The translations under genes and the position numbers were made by a program. The notes below the pieces were generated by a model, which searched no databases, had not been told where the DNA came from, and saw nothing but the letters and a program-made list of their open reading frames with translations. A DNA stretch of 64,000 nt from contig OX442324.1 of the NCBI GenBank assembly GCA_949358305.1, positions 1,849,501 through 1,913,500 on the forward strand, in the 5' to 3' direction. Each line of letters begins with the position of its first letter. Position 1 is the first letter of the stretch. Below are positions 51,101-63,945 of this stretch, piece by piece. The stretch comes from Strigamia acuminata. Taxonomy: Eukaryota; Arthropoda; Chilopoda; Geophilomorpha; Linotaeniidae.

Positions 51101-52292
51101 ATATCTTCACGGCAAACTGAAAGAGACAATATTTATGATGCAGCCAGAAGGATATGTTGAAGGAGGAAAAGGACATGTTTGTCAACTAATTAAGAGCATC
51201 TATGGATTGAAACAGGCAGGGAGATGCTGGTTTGAAATGTTGGACAAAACATTGAAGAAAATTGGATTCAAACCATCTCCAGAGGACCCATGCCTTTACG
51301 TGATTTTTATTGATGGCAACTTTATGTTCCTAGGCGTGTACGTGGACGATGACTTATCCTTAGCATCCACGGATGAATTTGAGACGGAATTAATGTCGAA
51401 AATGAAGGAAGAAATTGAGTTCGTGAGCATAGGCAGATTGGAGTACATCCTGGGAATCCAAGTTGAGTATAGAAATGGAAGAATCAACATCCACCAAGGC
51501 GGATACATAAAAAGATTGGTGGAGAGCGAGGGATTGGAAGAATGCAATGCGGCAATAACACCAGTGAACCCCAATCAAAACTTGGACGAATTTGACGAAA
51601 GCGAAAAGGTTGATGCAACACAGTACCAGGAACTGCTGGGCAAGATGATGTACCTTGCCACACACACGAGGCCAGACCTGAGTTTCCCGATGAGCCTGTT
51701 ATCTCAGTATAACAAGGACCCGCGCAAAATCCATTACATTGCGCTTAAACGCGTGCTGAGATACTTGAAAGGGACGGTCGAATACAAGTTAAATTACGGC
51801 AGAGAAGAGAGCCACATCCACGGCTACTCGGACGCGAGTTGGGATCGGACCGCGAACGCACGGTCGTTCTCCGGATTCATCACACTTGATGGAAACTCGA
51901 TCATTAACTGGAAGTGCCAGAAACAAGCGATAGTCGCGATGTCGAGTACAGAGAGTGAGCTCTTGGCGCTGACCGAAGGAGTGCGCGAATTAATTTGGTT
52001 AAAGCAGCTCGCAATTGGACTAAATAGAGAAGTCGACGACGGAAATGCCACAACGATGCACTGTGACAGTTTGAACGCGGTGAAACTGTTGCGAGGCGGT
52101 GCGCAGAAGACGAGGACCAAGCACTTGAATCGAAAAGTGCATTTCATCAAACAAGAGATCGAGGATGGAAACGTTATCGTGGAACATGTCCCAAGCGAGG
52201 ACATGTTAGCAGACTTTTTAACGAAGCCTTTAGCCGGACCTGCACTAAATGGAATACTAGAAGCATTAGGACTAAAGACTGTGGGGGAATAA
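48150..52292 (+). CDS. Copia gag-pol polyprotein, 1,380 aa, intact
   Basis: The frame is open further upstream from 48075; the ATG at 48150 (MSDTGNW) is preferred because it starts the conserved gag N-terminus. Order of parts: gag region with [16 protein letters not shown]; two CCHC zinc knuckles near residues 228-260 ([14 protein letters not shown] and [14 protein letters not shown]); an RG-rich basic stretch; aspartic protease motif [12 protein letters not shown] near 330; GAG-pre-integrase [10 protein letters not shown]; integrase with catalytic acidic residues in [16 protein letters not shown] and GVAERANRT; an acidic Glu/Asp linker; reverse transcriptase from about 870 with YVDD near 1063; RNase H with GYSDASW, SSTESEL and the terminal ADFLTKPL. 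The polyprotein is one frame, with no frameshift or stop. It copies the element RNA in cytoplasmic particles and integrates the DNA. Confidence 0.97.
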   Translation: MSDTGNWSLANIEPLNDANYFLWESRVEGILRAKKLWKEVIVGAEPQRGVQGEADFAAKEKTWDEWDDKNAAAHFTMISTMTAPQVLKYSNTKGAKALWDLVKTNMAAKTQELQIRSACELTQLKMNNKEDVDTYMNRAEAIINRCAKLGKKIDDYECKFYVTKGLRREFDANVRAIEVQADLDMTKICDILKLEEGRISTRKEEKNTTTNETALKTRERGQKPKRTCFNCGRGGHMARECYSEAKCYNCQEFGHLSKDCSKPKREFKSGDSRGRGRGRGGQRGRGRGKSEISMTAYEEKPEFTLMTYEMDENTNDEETNEEPNEENDWVLDSGATSHMTALDAKHFDTFDEDEKNIGMAKKGKSMKSIGTGEIVLEHDGKNSRLKKVLCVPQIGSNLLSVPKIVDNGLKVTFSKTSATIDDENGEEVMTVPRKGDMFVLRANIKENEKSYKAEEKDNNWHVRLGHLNYNTLREMKNEELAYGIEISSKGGAVCEPCIAGKMKKTSHKSVTDRQSSSIMELWHIDLIGPIRPESRGGANYIMTVVDDWSRMLMIKTLNAKSDAKEKLTELIIGMERQTDKKLKKLRSDNGGEFLSKSMKEWTTKRGIEHQLTTAFNPASDGVAERANRTILEMLRAILKDCKLPKIFWAECASTVAHIRNRCKSSVHGRTPFEIWFGRKPNLKYLRRFGCIAYVLIKDHKRKKLDPKAEKAIFIGYSNTRKAYRIYHPENDSISEEIDVKFDESKLGADLLNGEIKDDEEIETVKIDLNCEENEGESDDAEDEEQNEINEEEEETNEPEDNAEENDDQDKRAEPPQRGRPAGVTREMKLVADTMQREERERQLVAQGARRSERIKTKQMALLVEEILTPKNFHEARNSHHATDWKAAMDDEMSSMKQHGVWKIGKLPKGKKAVKSKWVYKVKLNSEGEPERFRARLVATGYSQKFGDDYEMTFAPVIRIETLRMLINVAAKINRPLKQHDVKAAYLHGKLKETIFMMQPEGYVEGGKGHVCQLIKSIYGLKQAGRCWFEMLDKTLKKIGFKPSPEDPCLYVIFIDGNFMFLGVYVDDDLSLASTDEFETELMSKMKEEIEFVSIGRLEYILGIQVEYRNGRINIHQGGYIKRLVESEGLEECNAAITPVNPNQNLDEFDESEKVDATQYQELLGKMMYLATHTRPDLSFPMSLLSQYNKDPRKIHYIALKRVLRYLKGTVEYKLNYGREESHIHGYSDASWDRTANARSFSGFITLDGNSIINWKCQKQAIVAMSSTESELLALTEGVRELIWLKQLAIGLNREVDDGNATTMHCDSLNAVKLLRGGAQKTRTKHLNRKVHFIKQEIEDGNVIVEHVPSEDMLADFLTKPLAGPALNGILEALGLKTVGE

Positions 52293-52381
52293 TGACTTTA
52301 TTGTGTGCAGTGTTCATATTGATTGTTTTTATATAATTGTGTTTTTTGAGAAGTGTTTTTGTGATGAAATCGAATTGTTGA

Positions 52382-52394
52382 TTTTGGGGGAATT
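52382..52394 (+). promoter_or_regulatory. Polypurine tract
   Basis: TTTTGGGGGAATT ends directly at the 3' LTR. A purine run at this place primes plus-strand synthesis in LTR elements. A second G-run (TGTGGGGGAATAA) overlaps the gag-pol stop. Confidence 0.7.
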
Positions 52395-52601
52395 TGTTGG
52401 GATATTTGATGTGGAAAATCACCACTTGATGTCATTGTGTAATCAGTGTAGTTTGAGTTTTTTATATCCTGTGGTGACACTCCTACCATATATGGAGTGA
52501 ACATCCTTCCTGTGTTTTTCCCCACTCATTCACTTGATGTAGAACAGTGAGGTTGCTCTAAACTGTATTAAACTTCAACCGTTTTTACTTGATTCATAAC
52601 A
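52395..52601 (+). repeat. 3' LTR of the copia element
   Basis: 207 bp, starting TGTTGGGATATTTG and ending GATTCATAACA. It carries the uninterrupted CTCTAAAC site that is duplicated by the MITE in the 5' LTR. Identical to the 5' LTR outside the insertion. Confidence 0.97.
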
Positions 52602-52606
52602 TTTTT

Positions 52607-53628
52607 CGTCTTGCATTTCCTTTTGGTTTAGCCAACTAGGATGCTGAATGAAATATAGAAACTAGAAAGAGTCTTTCCAAGGCCAAATATTTTGATTTGT
52701 TGTTTAATTTGGAGGTAAGCTTATAAATGAAAAGAAAAAAGGTTTTGAAAACTCATCCGAAATGCTTTTATTTCTCCTTTCATTTCCAAAGAGACAGAGG
52801 ACGCGTCTTTTAATCCCCACATGCAGGGTGATTGGCGTGCTGAAAAGCCAACCATTTAATCCTGCTTTTCATGTTTTTTCAGTGGCTTCTCTTAAAGAAA
52901 TGAAATTAGGTGGTCACCAAATGAAATGGGTCGTCTCTGGAGTCTGGAACTGATATTTTGTTACTATAAATAGATTTTCGAAGGAATATAATTGTTTAAT
53001 TATTCTAGATTGTTCTATGCACGAGACTATGCATTGTTGTGAACCTTTGCAGTTCAGTTCCTGTACGGATGTTTGTTACGACTCGTCCCGAATTATCGTT
53101 TTTCCACAGGAACGTGGCTCGAAATTTCAAATTGAAGTATTTGGAACCAAAATCGACAATTTTCAAAAAGCAAAATCGCGCAATTTTCTCTAGTGTCTGC
53201 CATCGTAATCGGGTTGACTCTTTTGATGTATTGTATGTATTTCTTAATTGTTCCGATAAGCCTTAATTATCAATTTGTAATTTCAAATCTCGTGTGAGCA
53301 GGGCAAAAAACAGGTTTGTGTTGGTTTAAGCCGCAGCAGGGACGCGAAATGGAAGTCGTGTGTTTTTTCTCCGAACTCGCCATTACTTCAAATCGATTTG
53401 TTGCCAACTGATGGAGATTGTACAAAAGAAGCAGTAGGGATCAGAAAATTGGTGCCTTCAGGAATTGGCAATCACATTGATGTCTGTTTAGTTCTGCTTC
53501 AAACATACGGTATAATGCTTGTGGCTATTTCGAATGATGACATTTTTTTCAGGCACAGTTTGATTTTTTGATTTCATATGGCCGAAGTTTAATTCTAACT
53601 AATTTTCTTGAAAAAGAAAAAGAAAAAA

Positions 53629-53660
<32 letters not shown>

Positions 53661-55403
53661 AAAAATAGATGGAAAAAAAGATACAGTAGTGACGTTTTGT
53701 TGGCAGGATGTGCAATTCCTCCATGCAATATTGAATTATTTCGCACATTTTTGCCAGCTATTGATTTGACTGGGTGGATTTTATTCGAACTCTAAGTTAA
53801 TTGCCTTTAAATCATTTGCAGACTTTTTCTCCACGACAACACCTCGCTCTAGCTCGAACAGGACAGACAAGACAAACATGACTACCGATCGTTCACCTAA
53901 CAGATTCGTCTGACAAAAGCACTCGATCATCACTATTGGCAGGCAAAACTGAATAGAACTGAATAGTTTTGAATAGTTGCAGACAAGTCCAGACAAGCTT
54001 ACTTGCTAACATGGATAGATACAGTACAGTAGTAGCGATCTTTGAACGTTATCTCATCGACGATGTTTACATATACATTAAAGAGCAAAACACTTGATTG
54101 TACGGCTAACGGTACCGGTATTTTATTTTGTTTCCACGTTTGCTGTGGTGTCATTTCAATTTATTTTTAGGCGACTACTAGTAAGTAGGGTTTCATAAGA
54201 ACTTGTGAATGGCTTTGATGATGTGTTTGTTGCATACTTTGCACTTAAAAAGCCATCCCTAGGGTTTGTAGAATGTGTATTTATTTGATGCTTAAAATTA
54301 GCTGTTACTATATTCTACTTGAAGGTACCCGTTTTTGTTAATTTTTATTTTTATTATTATTAGTCAATTTGTAAGAGAAATTCAAGTATAAAGCATTCTA
54401 TAAACGAACATGAACACGAACACGAATTGCACTCGTTTTCTTTGCTGTCGCTGATGAAACGCTCCGATTAGAATAATAATAAATGTGGCGTTGAATTATA
54501 GTACAGTCAACATCAATTGCTTTAGTGGTACATGAAATGCAAGTCCATACAAAGCTCCGAGATCCAACATCTCATTACTAATGAATCATGTTTGGTGAAT
54601 AAAATAATCGTGCTAAATAATTGATGAATTCTCTGCACCACTCAAATGTAACCGAGCAATGTCACCCTGGAGAGATGGGCAAAGGTAACAGAACATTGCA
54701 ATTTGCAACTTGATTCAACTAGAATTACAAGTACTGTATGTACATTTGATTTCATTCTTTCTGGCGTAGCAGTTATCAACCGAAATCTGGATGGAATTGT
54801 TTCGGAGCGATGGCAATTACCAAGTGATGTACAGTAGTTGTTGGACAAAAAGCAGTAGTTGGATCAGCACAATGCAACCAGTTCGAATAGCACATCACAC
54901 AGCACAGCACAGCACAAGGCAAATCAATACACGCCACTATGCCAGATACGCTTTAGCTACAGCATTATCTATAAATACATATTGTATTTTGTCGGTGCCA
55001 CAGAATAGCTATCAATTGATTTCTTTTATTTTCATTCCATTTTTTTTGGCTTGTTTTATATTTATTGGATGTGCAACTTAATAAAAAAAGAAACAAAAGC
55101 ATTTCGATTTTGAATTGTATTTTCTTTTGAGTTTTCTGGTGTCAGAATTTAAATGACCAGCTGTTAGAGCTCCCACGACTGAGATATGGAATAAAAGTTG
55201 GAAATACAGTACAAATAAAAGTCATTTGGTATTTAAATAATTGATATAAATGAAACGAGATGGCATCATGTTAAATAAGATAAGATACAGAAGAAAAATT
55301 AAGTGTACATTTTTGTGCTAAATTGTAAATTGATAAAACAGTTAGTTAGTAGGTTAAATGAATTCAAGTTAAAATTAATTTCGTCTTTTTTTAATTTGCC
55401 CCA
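52607..55403. other. Non-coding stretch downstream of the copia element
   Basis: Contains an (AAAG)n microsatellite at about 53,620-53,662 and otherwise unique AT-rich sequence. Small open frames show no protein character. Confidence 0.45.
53620..53662. repeat. (AAAG)n microsatellite
   Basis: About ten GAAA tetramers in a purine-only tract. Confidence 0.9.
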
Positions 55404-55546
55404 TCACTCGTTGCGTGGCATCTCGCAATTCCCTTCAAGTAGACTCATCCGCTGCTCCCAGAATGCAGTCGGTTCGTGTTCGCTAAACGAAGCACCATAC
55501 TCGCTACCACTGAGCTGTGCTTGCCAATGGCGACTGCGAATGTTAA
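55404..55546 (-). CDS. Candidate terminal exon of an unseen minus-strand gene
   Basis: On the minus strand an acceptor-like TTCATCAG is followed by TTAACATTCGC, opening a 46-codon frame: NIRSRHWQAQLSGSEYGASF, then SEHEPTAFWEQRMSLLEGNC, EMPRNE and TGA. The composition (Trp, Glu, Arg, Gly) looks like real protein and differs from the AT-rich flanks. No upstream exon could be matched between 55,550 and 64,000. The plus-strand frame over the same bases is also open but less protein-like. No family recognised. Confidence 0.35.
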
Positions 55547-56428
55547 CTGATGAATTTCCGTTTCATTAAGAAGCAATAAGCAGCAAACCTGATGTTCGTT
55601 TGTTAATATTTCACATTTTGATATGTAACTCCACGTTTTACTAGTAAGTGCTTTTCATTTCTTATCGATAATCGTGAAAGAAGTAAAGAACGAAATACGG
55701 CATTCAAATAATTTCTTTAATTCGTGCTGTTGTTTCAAATTTCAACAATTTTTTATTTGATTCATTTGATTTCTTAAAGTCGTTTGTCCGATATACGATT
55801 TGTATACTTTTTCTTCGATCTTCGTGAACGAATTATACGGCTTACGAAATTTAAGTGGAAAACTGAACGGCTTTTCATTTGTAAACGAATGAATTTCATT
55901 CTGGCTGAACACTAAAGTGATTTTCTAATCTAGTCTCATTTGTTTCTCTATTTTGTTTTTGTTCTGATTGAAATTTTGTGTAATATTGGCACGTTTGAAG
56001 GTTTTTCCTTTCGCATCTTCATTCATGCTCTTGGGGTTTACAGTACTTATTGTTCTGTTCGTCAACGGATATCGCGAAATCTGGTGTATTACTCACATAT
56101 ACCATAACTAACTTATTGTTTATGGTAAACAAATGTGCGTTTCTTTTTGGGTCCCTGGTTTTTAACCTTTGTATAGCAAGCCGTCACCCCCTTGACTTTT
56201 AAAATCTGTACTCGTCTCTCGCACCCCTTACCAAAGAAAATTATTTTTTTTTACTTCACAACTTATATATTAAGCATTTTTCTCAAGTGGCCTAACTCGC
56301 ATCCCAGAAAATCAATCGGTTAAGGAGTGCTGCTTTAGGTTTTTAAAGCAAATCAAACATTTGAGATGATTTATTACAATAAGACTTTGTTTTGGCCATC
56401 TCTGGTGGAAGTGTTAGTTACCAAGCTT

Positions 56429-56850
56429 AGATGTACTCAGTTATCTAGAAAACTGAAAATCCGGATATTATTTTCTTAAAACCTGATCATGTAAACAAAC
56501 CAGTTTTCCAGAAAAGACACACTTATTCGGAAAACTAAATTCCAGTTGTACGAGGTAGATTTTGCGAGGTAGAGTTTTCGCTTTGCAAACTGCATGTAAA
56601 CACCTGTGCCATACTGACCATAATATTTCGTACCTTTTATTAAAAATGGCACGAATTCGAAACAAATTTAAATGCTTCTTGTTTCTTGGGAGAAGTTAGA
56701 TGAGCTAAATTTGTTTAGGGGCTGAAATAGATGGACAACCATTTTGTTGTTCCAGATAATCAAAATGCATTATGGGTAATTGACGTATGACGTCAAGTTT
56801 ACCAGAAATCTGAATTTTCACTTGTTTGGAAAACTAAAACTGTTAGCATG
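56429..56850. repeat. Dispersed repeat, copy A
   Basis: Begins ATGTACTCAGTTATCTAGAA and includes CCAGTTGTACGAGGTAGATT, TAATATTTCGTACC, ATTAAAAATGGCACGA and GCATTATGGGTAATT. Shared over about 0.4 kb with the copy at 60,088-60,560. Class unknown; no target duplication resolved. Confidence 0.75.
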
Positions 56851-59800
56851 AAAGCGTAGTAATTGTTAGTGCAGTGTAATAGATGAATGGATTCGACTTG
56901 TTGTCTAAATAAAACATACATTACGGTACTTAAATAATTGAAAAAAATCGAGTTTAACAGCCCATTAACTACTGTACAAGTACGTCGTGCTGGTAAAGCG
57001 ATAAAGCGAGTTTTGCCAGCATGCTAGTAATAGTAAAGCCCGCTTGCTTTTGTCAGGCAGTGAATAAGCTTATCCCAGACGCTTGGATTTTCACTTTGGG
57101 CGGCATAAGGAAAGTTACCCAAAAAGTAAGAAGTCATTCATTTCTTAAGTAACGCAAGCAGAAAGCAGAAAGGCGAAAAGTCGAAAGCAATAAGCAATCA
57201 GCTAACTATTAAGCCAATCACAATCGATAATAGTCACATGATCAATTCACATGACGTGACAACAAAAGCAAAAGAAAAAAGCAGCTAATGAAATAGAAGA
57301 AATTCTAGCTGCATTCGATTCGTCTTTTAGTCTGCTTCACATCTTCTTGAAACCATCGAAATTCATATTTTAGACAGCGTGTTATCAATTGCTGCAGTTT
57401 AAATTGTTTTTTTTTTCTTCGTTTGAGTATGTGCGCACGAACACTAAAGTCGGCTGCCATTTTTTCTGACAGATCGACGGAGAAAAGTGCGAAAAGTGAA
57501 AGAATTCACATTTGAAAGTGCAGATTGAACGAAAGCCAAGCCACCAATTCTTAAAACTATAAGCAAAAAGATTGGAAAAGTCAGTTTGAAATACACTGCG
57601 ACTGAACTGAAAGCAGAGCAGTTAGACGAAATGAAATGAAATGAAATGAGCCACCATTTTTAAAGTAAAGATCGAGTGGAGACAAGCCTGACAAGCCTGA
57701 CAAGTGAGTCAAGCTGTTTAAAAATGTTGTTTAGTCAAGAAGAGGAATGAATATTCATGAGATGCCTTTGGAGTTGACAGAGTTGTTAAAACAAGCTTTG
57801 TAAAAATTCTGATTATTTGGGACAAGTACTGTACGGAATTGTATGCATAGAATCTATAGGCTTAAGTTACCATTACAAGCGTGGACATGTTTGAAGTTGA
57901 GTTCACTTATTGATTTTACTCACATAGATGCTGAAAACAGCAGTCAGTTAGTCAGTCAATCGATGTATGAGTGCACACTGTGATAATGTGATTGATTCTC
58001 ATTCTCAGGTAAAACATTCATGTTGAAATGTATTTTAGATGTAACTTAATTAATCGTATAGATGTTCGTATATTCTGTATAAACAAAGTCGAGGTATTTA
58101 CATGCGGATTGTATACCGTATGATTTTTCTGCTAGCTTTTCCAAGTGCAATATTGCAAGTGTGTGACAGTTTTTTAATATCCCCAGTGTCGTTTTGAAAG
58201 CATATTTTGCGGCGATTTAAGTCAATTTCCCAAAGGGAAATTATCTGCAAGTGCAATAATATCGCGAGTGCCAGGCACATTGTCGATAATTTGCAGCGCT
58301 AGAAGAATTCCTCACTTTCCGCACGAGGGATTTGTTCTGGCAAGAATCTCAACTATTTTGCAAATGCAAATTGTCGACAAACTGCCTAGAATGAGTTGTA
58401 TTCGTTTGGAACAAACGTCGCCTGTCGAGGGAGTTTACCGCTGATTTCCCATTTCGCTGAAGATTACAAGTCAAATATCGGACGATCGATTTTTGATCAG
58501 TTTTCATCTATTTTCATTCATTCCGAATTTCCGACTCGAATTTTTGCCTCTTTTAAACGCTATAAACACTTCCGAAACAACGAGTTTCTATCCGTTTTTA
58601 TTCGTTTTCAATAAACACCCTATGATACAAGAAAAGCAACGCAGACCGATTGTCATTGGCCATTTCTACTCTTCAGAGTCTTCACGAGCAAGAATTATTT
58701 GTTATCTGCATAATTCTCGTGAGATTATCACTAATTATAGCAGTCGCTCTTGATTGGCTGGTTCTAGTTGTGTGACAAGAATGCTGAGACACAACTATAA
58801 ATCTCATCTCGTCATTTTGAGGTGTATGGACTGGAATGGGAGCAAAATCTCCATGCTTTGCTTTCTAACCACACATTTGCATTCCCATTATTTCCCGCTT
58901 GGAAAATAAAGCACCGTAGACTATAACTTACTGCTCATTTAATGGTTTAATGGTGCTGCCTCGGTTCGTGATTTAAAAAAGCCTCTTTTTAGTCCATCAA
59001 ATATCTGATTGATTGCCCGATTGGTTTTGCGTCAACAAGTTGTATAAATATTTCAAACGACTTCAATTTTTTTGGTTGAATATATGAAATTACAATATTC
59101 AGTCATTTAATTGTCATTTAACAAAACCAACTAGCTTTTTCTTCTAACCAAAGCTACAAATAGAAGCTTAATCTTCAGCTTAATCTTAATCCATCGCAAA
59201 TGTCATGAAAGCAAAGGGATGGGATGGGATGGGATGGGATGGGGGAGAAGAAGAAAGGGCGATGATATGATATTATTGCTCGTTGCAAAATGCTTTACAA
59301 AGAGGTTGAAGAAATGAAACATTATCGCAGTGTGTAAATTGCTTTCAGAAAAGAAGGGTGGAACGGGACACGACGAGACTTTGGGCTATATGATGTTGGT
59401 GGCTGGGGAAGAATATTATTGGATTAAGTGATGAAATTATGTTGACTGTGGAAAGCACTAATGCATTGTAAACTGCTAGATGAAATTACAGTTGCAAAAT
59501 AGGTAAAGTGCTGGCTGTGTCTTCTCGAGAGAAGAAGATGCAAGAAACTCTTGATCAAAGTGAAAAAGTGAAAAAGTGAAAATTTATCTTCATCGGATGA
59601 ATTTCGAGAGAAAAATAGAAAATGGCCTGTTTTGCATTGCATGCTTTTGCCTTGGATTCTGTTTTCCTCTCTCTCTCGCATTCTATTGATTGGTTGAGTA
59701 CATTGCACTCACTAGGGTTGGTAAAGCAACAAGACTAAAAATAGATAGAAATAAAGTATAAGATGAGGAAGAAGACCTGCTTGCTATCGATTAAGACCTA

Positions 59801-60087
59801 ACATCGCTCTCCAAATCTCTTCTCCTCTTTTCTGCAATATGGCAGTCAAATATAAATCGTAATGCAATCATCATTTTCAATTACCCGACCGTTCTATCTT
59901 TTCTTTTTATACGCCGCACGAGGAAGGAAAATTGGAATCAAACATGTTTTATGAAAGCAAATATGTTAAGCGCATTGCGTTTTCTCGCGGTAAACACATT
60001 TATCTGGATTTTGCTTTGCTGTTCGCCATCTTGCATTTTCAATAAGAATTAAGATTGACGACGATGAAATTCATTGTCAGTTACCAT

Positions 60088-60560
60088 GTTTACATGTACT
60101 CAGTTATCTAGAAAACTGAAAATCCGAATATTACTTTTCTAGTCTAGAAAACTGATGATCTAAACAAACCAGTTTTCAAGAAAAGACACACTTAAATTAG
60201 TCGGAAAACTAACTTCCAGTTGTACGAGGTAGATTTTGTGAGGTAGAACCTGTGCCTGCGTGAAAGTGCCCTAACTGACCGTAATATTTCGTACCTCTTA
60301 TTAAAAATGGCACGAGTTCTAAACAAATTTGAATGCTTCTTGCTTTTGGGAGAAGTTAAAATGAGCTCAATTTGATTTGTTTAGGGGATGAAAATATGAA
60401 ATAGATGGGCAACCATTTTCTTGTTCCAGATAATTAAAATGCATTATGGGTAATTCACAAATGACGTCAAGTTTACCAGAAAACTAACGTGATGTAAACG
60501 CAGACGGAAAAATAGATAAATGGATAAATGGATAAATTAAATTGGAATTTTCACTTATTT
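60088..60560. repeat. Dispersed repeat, copy B
   Basis: Same order of blocks as copy A with about 10 percent differences and a small insertion containing ATAAATGGATAAATGGATAA near the 3' end. Ends ATTTTCACTTATTTGGAAAA. Confidence 0.75.
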
Positions 60561-62961
60561 GGAAAACTGATCCGCACTTGTGCATTCAAAAGCAGTTATT
60601 GAACTACGCTTGTCTGTGTTCGAAGCTTGCAAGAACTGTTAATTGTTTTTTTATTTTTATTTTGTTTGTTTGGTTTTGCTAATTGGCAAGACTCGAGAGT
60701 CGAGAGTGATAACGTTTTGGAGCGAATAAACGGAGTGGAGGTCGTGGCGAAGCGAGGCGAGGCGAGGCGAGGCGAGAGGCGAGATTTATTTGACTAGTTT
60801 TAGCGCGAGGCAAAGTGGTTTTCGTTTCGATAATGTCCGTTGCAGTGTAATCTGACAGGAAGTTGTGCTCGCTCAAACTGCGTGCGATGCAATGCCGGTT
60901 GCCAGTGCGCTGTACACATTGATTTGCCATAAACAAAAGCCAGGCACAAACGCTACGTTTTTACTCGGTGCTATCAATCATGCGACTGGAACTTATAAGC
61001 CAATAGTAAATTTCAAGCCTGCACGTGCCAGCGAAATAGCTTAACCAGGCCGAGCCAATTTCGATTCGATCCAATCCGATCCGATCCCTTCCCTTCCTTC
61101 CCTTCTCTTCCCGAGCCGAGCGGAGTCCTTTCCTTTATAGAAATTCAATTTGGCCAGTCTTCGTCAACTTTACTACACACTTTATTGCAACTTTTCTATT
61201 TATCAACTGTATAAAACTGGAGAAAATTCACGACAACAACTATTCCAATTCTAATTGAATGTGCAATTGGAACATTCGATTTCTTAATGTTTTATGCTAT
61301 CATAAACAAATATGGAATTTTTTTTTACTCCACATGGGTACTACAGATTACTGTAGACATTTCAGGTGAAGTGCGTCTTTGGATTGTTCGAGTTCTGGAA
61401 CACAAATACGTAAAACACGCATTTTTGTATTACATTTTGAAAATTCAAAACAGAAGTTGCATTATCTTGCCTACTGGAGAATAAAAGTTGTTGAAGGCCT
61501 GTTTTTAAATGCCCAAAATATTTTAAGTTGGACAGTTGGCAGCTGACCAGGTGAAAATCTTGGGATTAATGTTTATATTGACTTCCATCGATAGACTAGG
61601 TAATTGCAACAAGCAACGTTGCCTTTTAACTTCAATCCTTAAGGTTCTCACTCGAGTATTTGCTAATATTCACTAAAAGTATATGGCAGACACACCGTCA
61701 TTAGCTCGTGTGCTTCAATTTTCTTGTGAAGCTTCTCCGAACCTGGTCTCGCTCGGCGTAATGTTTCACGGAAAAATCGAACAACTATTTTGTTGCTCGC
61801 ACCTCGCACTTACCGTAAATAAGAACATTTTATTTATTAGATTGACACAAAATGGTGGCTAAAAGCAGAAGAAAGGCTTGTCGTGACAATTCGAATGTTA
61901 AATCAATCGTGTGTTCGTTCGTTCGTTTGCGCACTGTTTCCACAGAAACGAGCACTATTGCGGAAATGACGTCACGTTTGCTGACAGGACACACATGTCA
62001 CGCGACTCTCGAAACTGAATGCACTGCGCCTAGTGTTTTAGGTTTTACAACTTCCTACATCATTTTATTTGCTATTTTTAAAAAGAAGAAACAAAAAGAA
62101 AGCGCAAATGGATTTGGTTCAGAAAAGAAATTCGCAAATAAATTCGATCAATTCGTCTCGTCTGGTGCACGTCGAACCGATCAAATATTTCCATTTCTTT
62201 TTTCTTATTTTTAAGCAAATTCCAAAAGCAGTTTGGCTGTTTTGTTTTATATTGAAAAGAAAAAAAAAGATGGCTTTGCCAGAGTTTTTGTCGATATTAA
62301 GTGCTGCTTTTTCAAATCAATAGTGTACACAGCATCACGTAATGTGGATACAAGCACACCAGAACTTCTTGCACTTGATTTTCACGTACAAACTATTGGA
62401 ATAAAAAGGCACTTTGAAATGAAATAAATACAGTAGCGGTATGTTCCTAGCGGTAGACCGTGTTTGCATGAGAATATTTGAAATACTGTACGAGAATATT
62501 TTGAAATTTGTGCGAACGCATGTAGCCAAAAATGAAGCGGTTGAGAAACTAGTTTTCTGTCAGTCAGTTAATTCAACTCGCTCTCAATCGGCAAGAAATA
62601 GTATAAAGAGTATTTTTTTTTCGTAATAATACAAAAATGAGTTTGTGCTTTTGGAATTTGTAGATTGTGTTTTTGAAACGAACAAGTTATATAAGTGTGA
62701 CTGTGGGAGTTGTCGAGTGAGGTGCAGTTTTGCAAGGATATTTTTACAAGCAGCTCGAGTTATTGATCAGCGATTTGAGTGAGACTATCTTGGAATGGAC
62801 ATTTCTAATTGCATTCCGTTGTGAGGATGGGACTGAGGATGGACCCGCTGTCCGCGGTTTTATCGATCGGTTGCCGTTGCCGTTGCAGTTGCACAAATCT
62901 GTGTCCGACATATTTGTCTTATTGGCGTAAACAATGGAGGCCATCCGTCATCATTTAGCTG

Positions 62962-63018
62962 GCACATTGCACATTGCACATTGCACATTGCACATTGCAC
63001 ATTGCACATTGCACATTG
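62962..63018. repeat. (CACATTG)n heptamer repeat
   Basis: Eight uninterrupted copies of CACATTG. Seven-base units are not triplets, so all three frames read the same 7-residue cycle. Confidence 0.9.
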
Positions 63019-63945
63019 GCGTAGAGAGAGACAGAGTTCTCATTAGCAGCTCCGTGGACGAGTGTGTGCACCTGTTTTGTTTTGTTTTGTTCTGTATAGT
63101 CGTCAGTCGTGTGTTGATTGTAGCTGGATGAGTTCGTGCTGCACGCAACCGACCGTGCGTCTGTTATTATACATGTTTGAGAATGGAAGCTTAATTTATG
63201 GTCTCTAATTCTTACCATAGCAACAACATTTCTATGTTTGTACAAACATGCTTGAATGATCATTATAGAAATAACACTCGATTAAATTTCTCATTATACA
63301 CAAGTTAGAAAACAATTACAGAATTTACGAGCTCAACAAAATTGATTACCAAACTTTAATTAAGAATTAAAATACTGTATACTTGTACTCTACAAGTCAC
63401 AAGAGTGTTTGTGTTGGACGACACTTTTGAGGACCCAAGCTTGCATTTGCACTGGCAATACCGCAGAAAAGCCAGTTGCAAGTGGATGCCAGATGGCAGA
63501 TGGCAACAAGTACTAACAATGTGCCACTTTTGACTCGTTGAATATTGCACAGCCAATGAGAAATAATCACTTGTCTCGAGATGAACGTTCTCGTTTCTGA
63601 TTGGTACTGTTGCAGTCAACTGTGCACACCCGTTGCGTTGCACTGCATTGCATTGCATTGCATTGCATTGCTTGCGTTCGCTTTTGATTGTGTGGCATAA
63701 CCTTGTGATGCGTTGCAGTTGCAGTCATTTAGATATGTCACTTTTTTAATCTGTAATTGAATGGGCGTTAGAACGTCTGCTGCCAAGGGAAAATAGCGTT
63801 GCATTCTAACCTTTAACCCATCCTAATCGCTCTAATCTGCTCTAAACTGTCTCTAACCAGACACTTTGTGCCGGAGAAAATTCCTCTTGCAGCGCAAGTT
63901 TTCCACGATGGGATATTTCCTAATGAAAATGGACAGGCGCAGCCA

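Larger units (their letters stand above)
47502..52601 (+). mobile_element. Complete Ty1/copia LTR retrotransposon
   Basis: Identical LTRs (TGTTGG...ATAACA) flank a primer binding site, a single gag-pol frame and a polypurine tract. A 5-bp duplication TTTTT lies on each side (47497-47501 and 52602-52606). Domain order protease-integrase-RT-RNase H is that of the copia superfamily. The element is intact except for a MITE in its 5' LTR. Confidence 0.97.

Noticed and set aside
48222-52204. Many open frames antisense to or out of phase with gag-pol
   Set aside because: They are shadows of the biased codon use of the copia coding sequence.
53568-53795. Lys/Glu-rich open frame
   Set aside because: Produced by the (AAAG)n microsatellite.
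61852-62214. 120-codon plus-strand open frame
   Set aside because: Composition shifts from Thr/Ser-rich to Lys/Phe-rich with AAAGAAG runs; no domain, no neighbours.
62730-62930. 66-codon plus-strand open frame near a GC-richer patch
   Set aside because: No start context, family or splice partner; kept only as a remark in the region entry.
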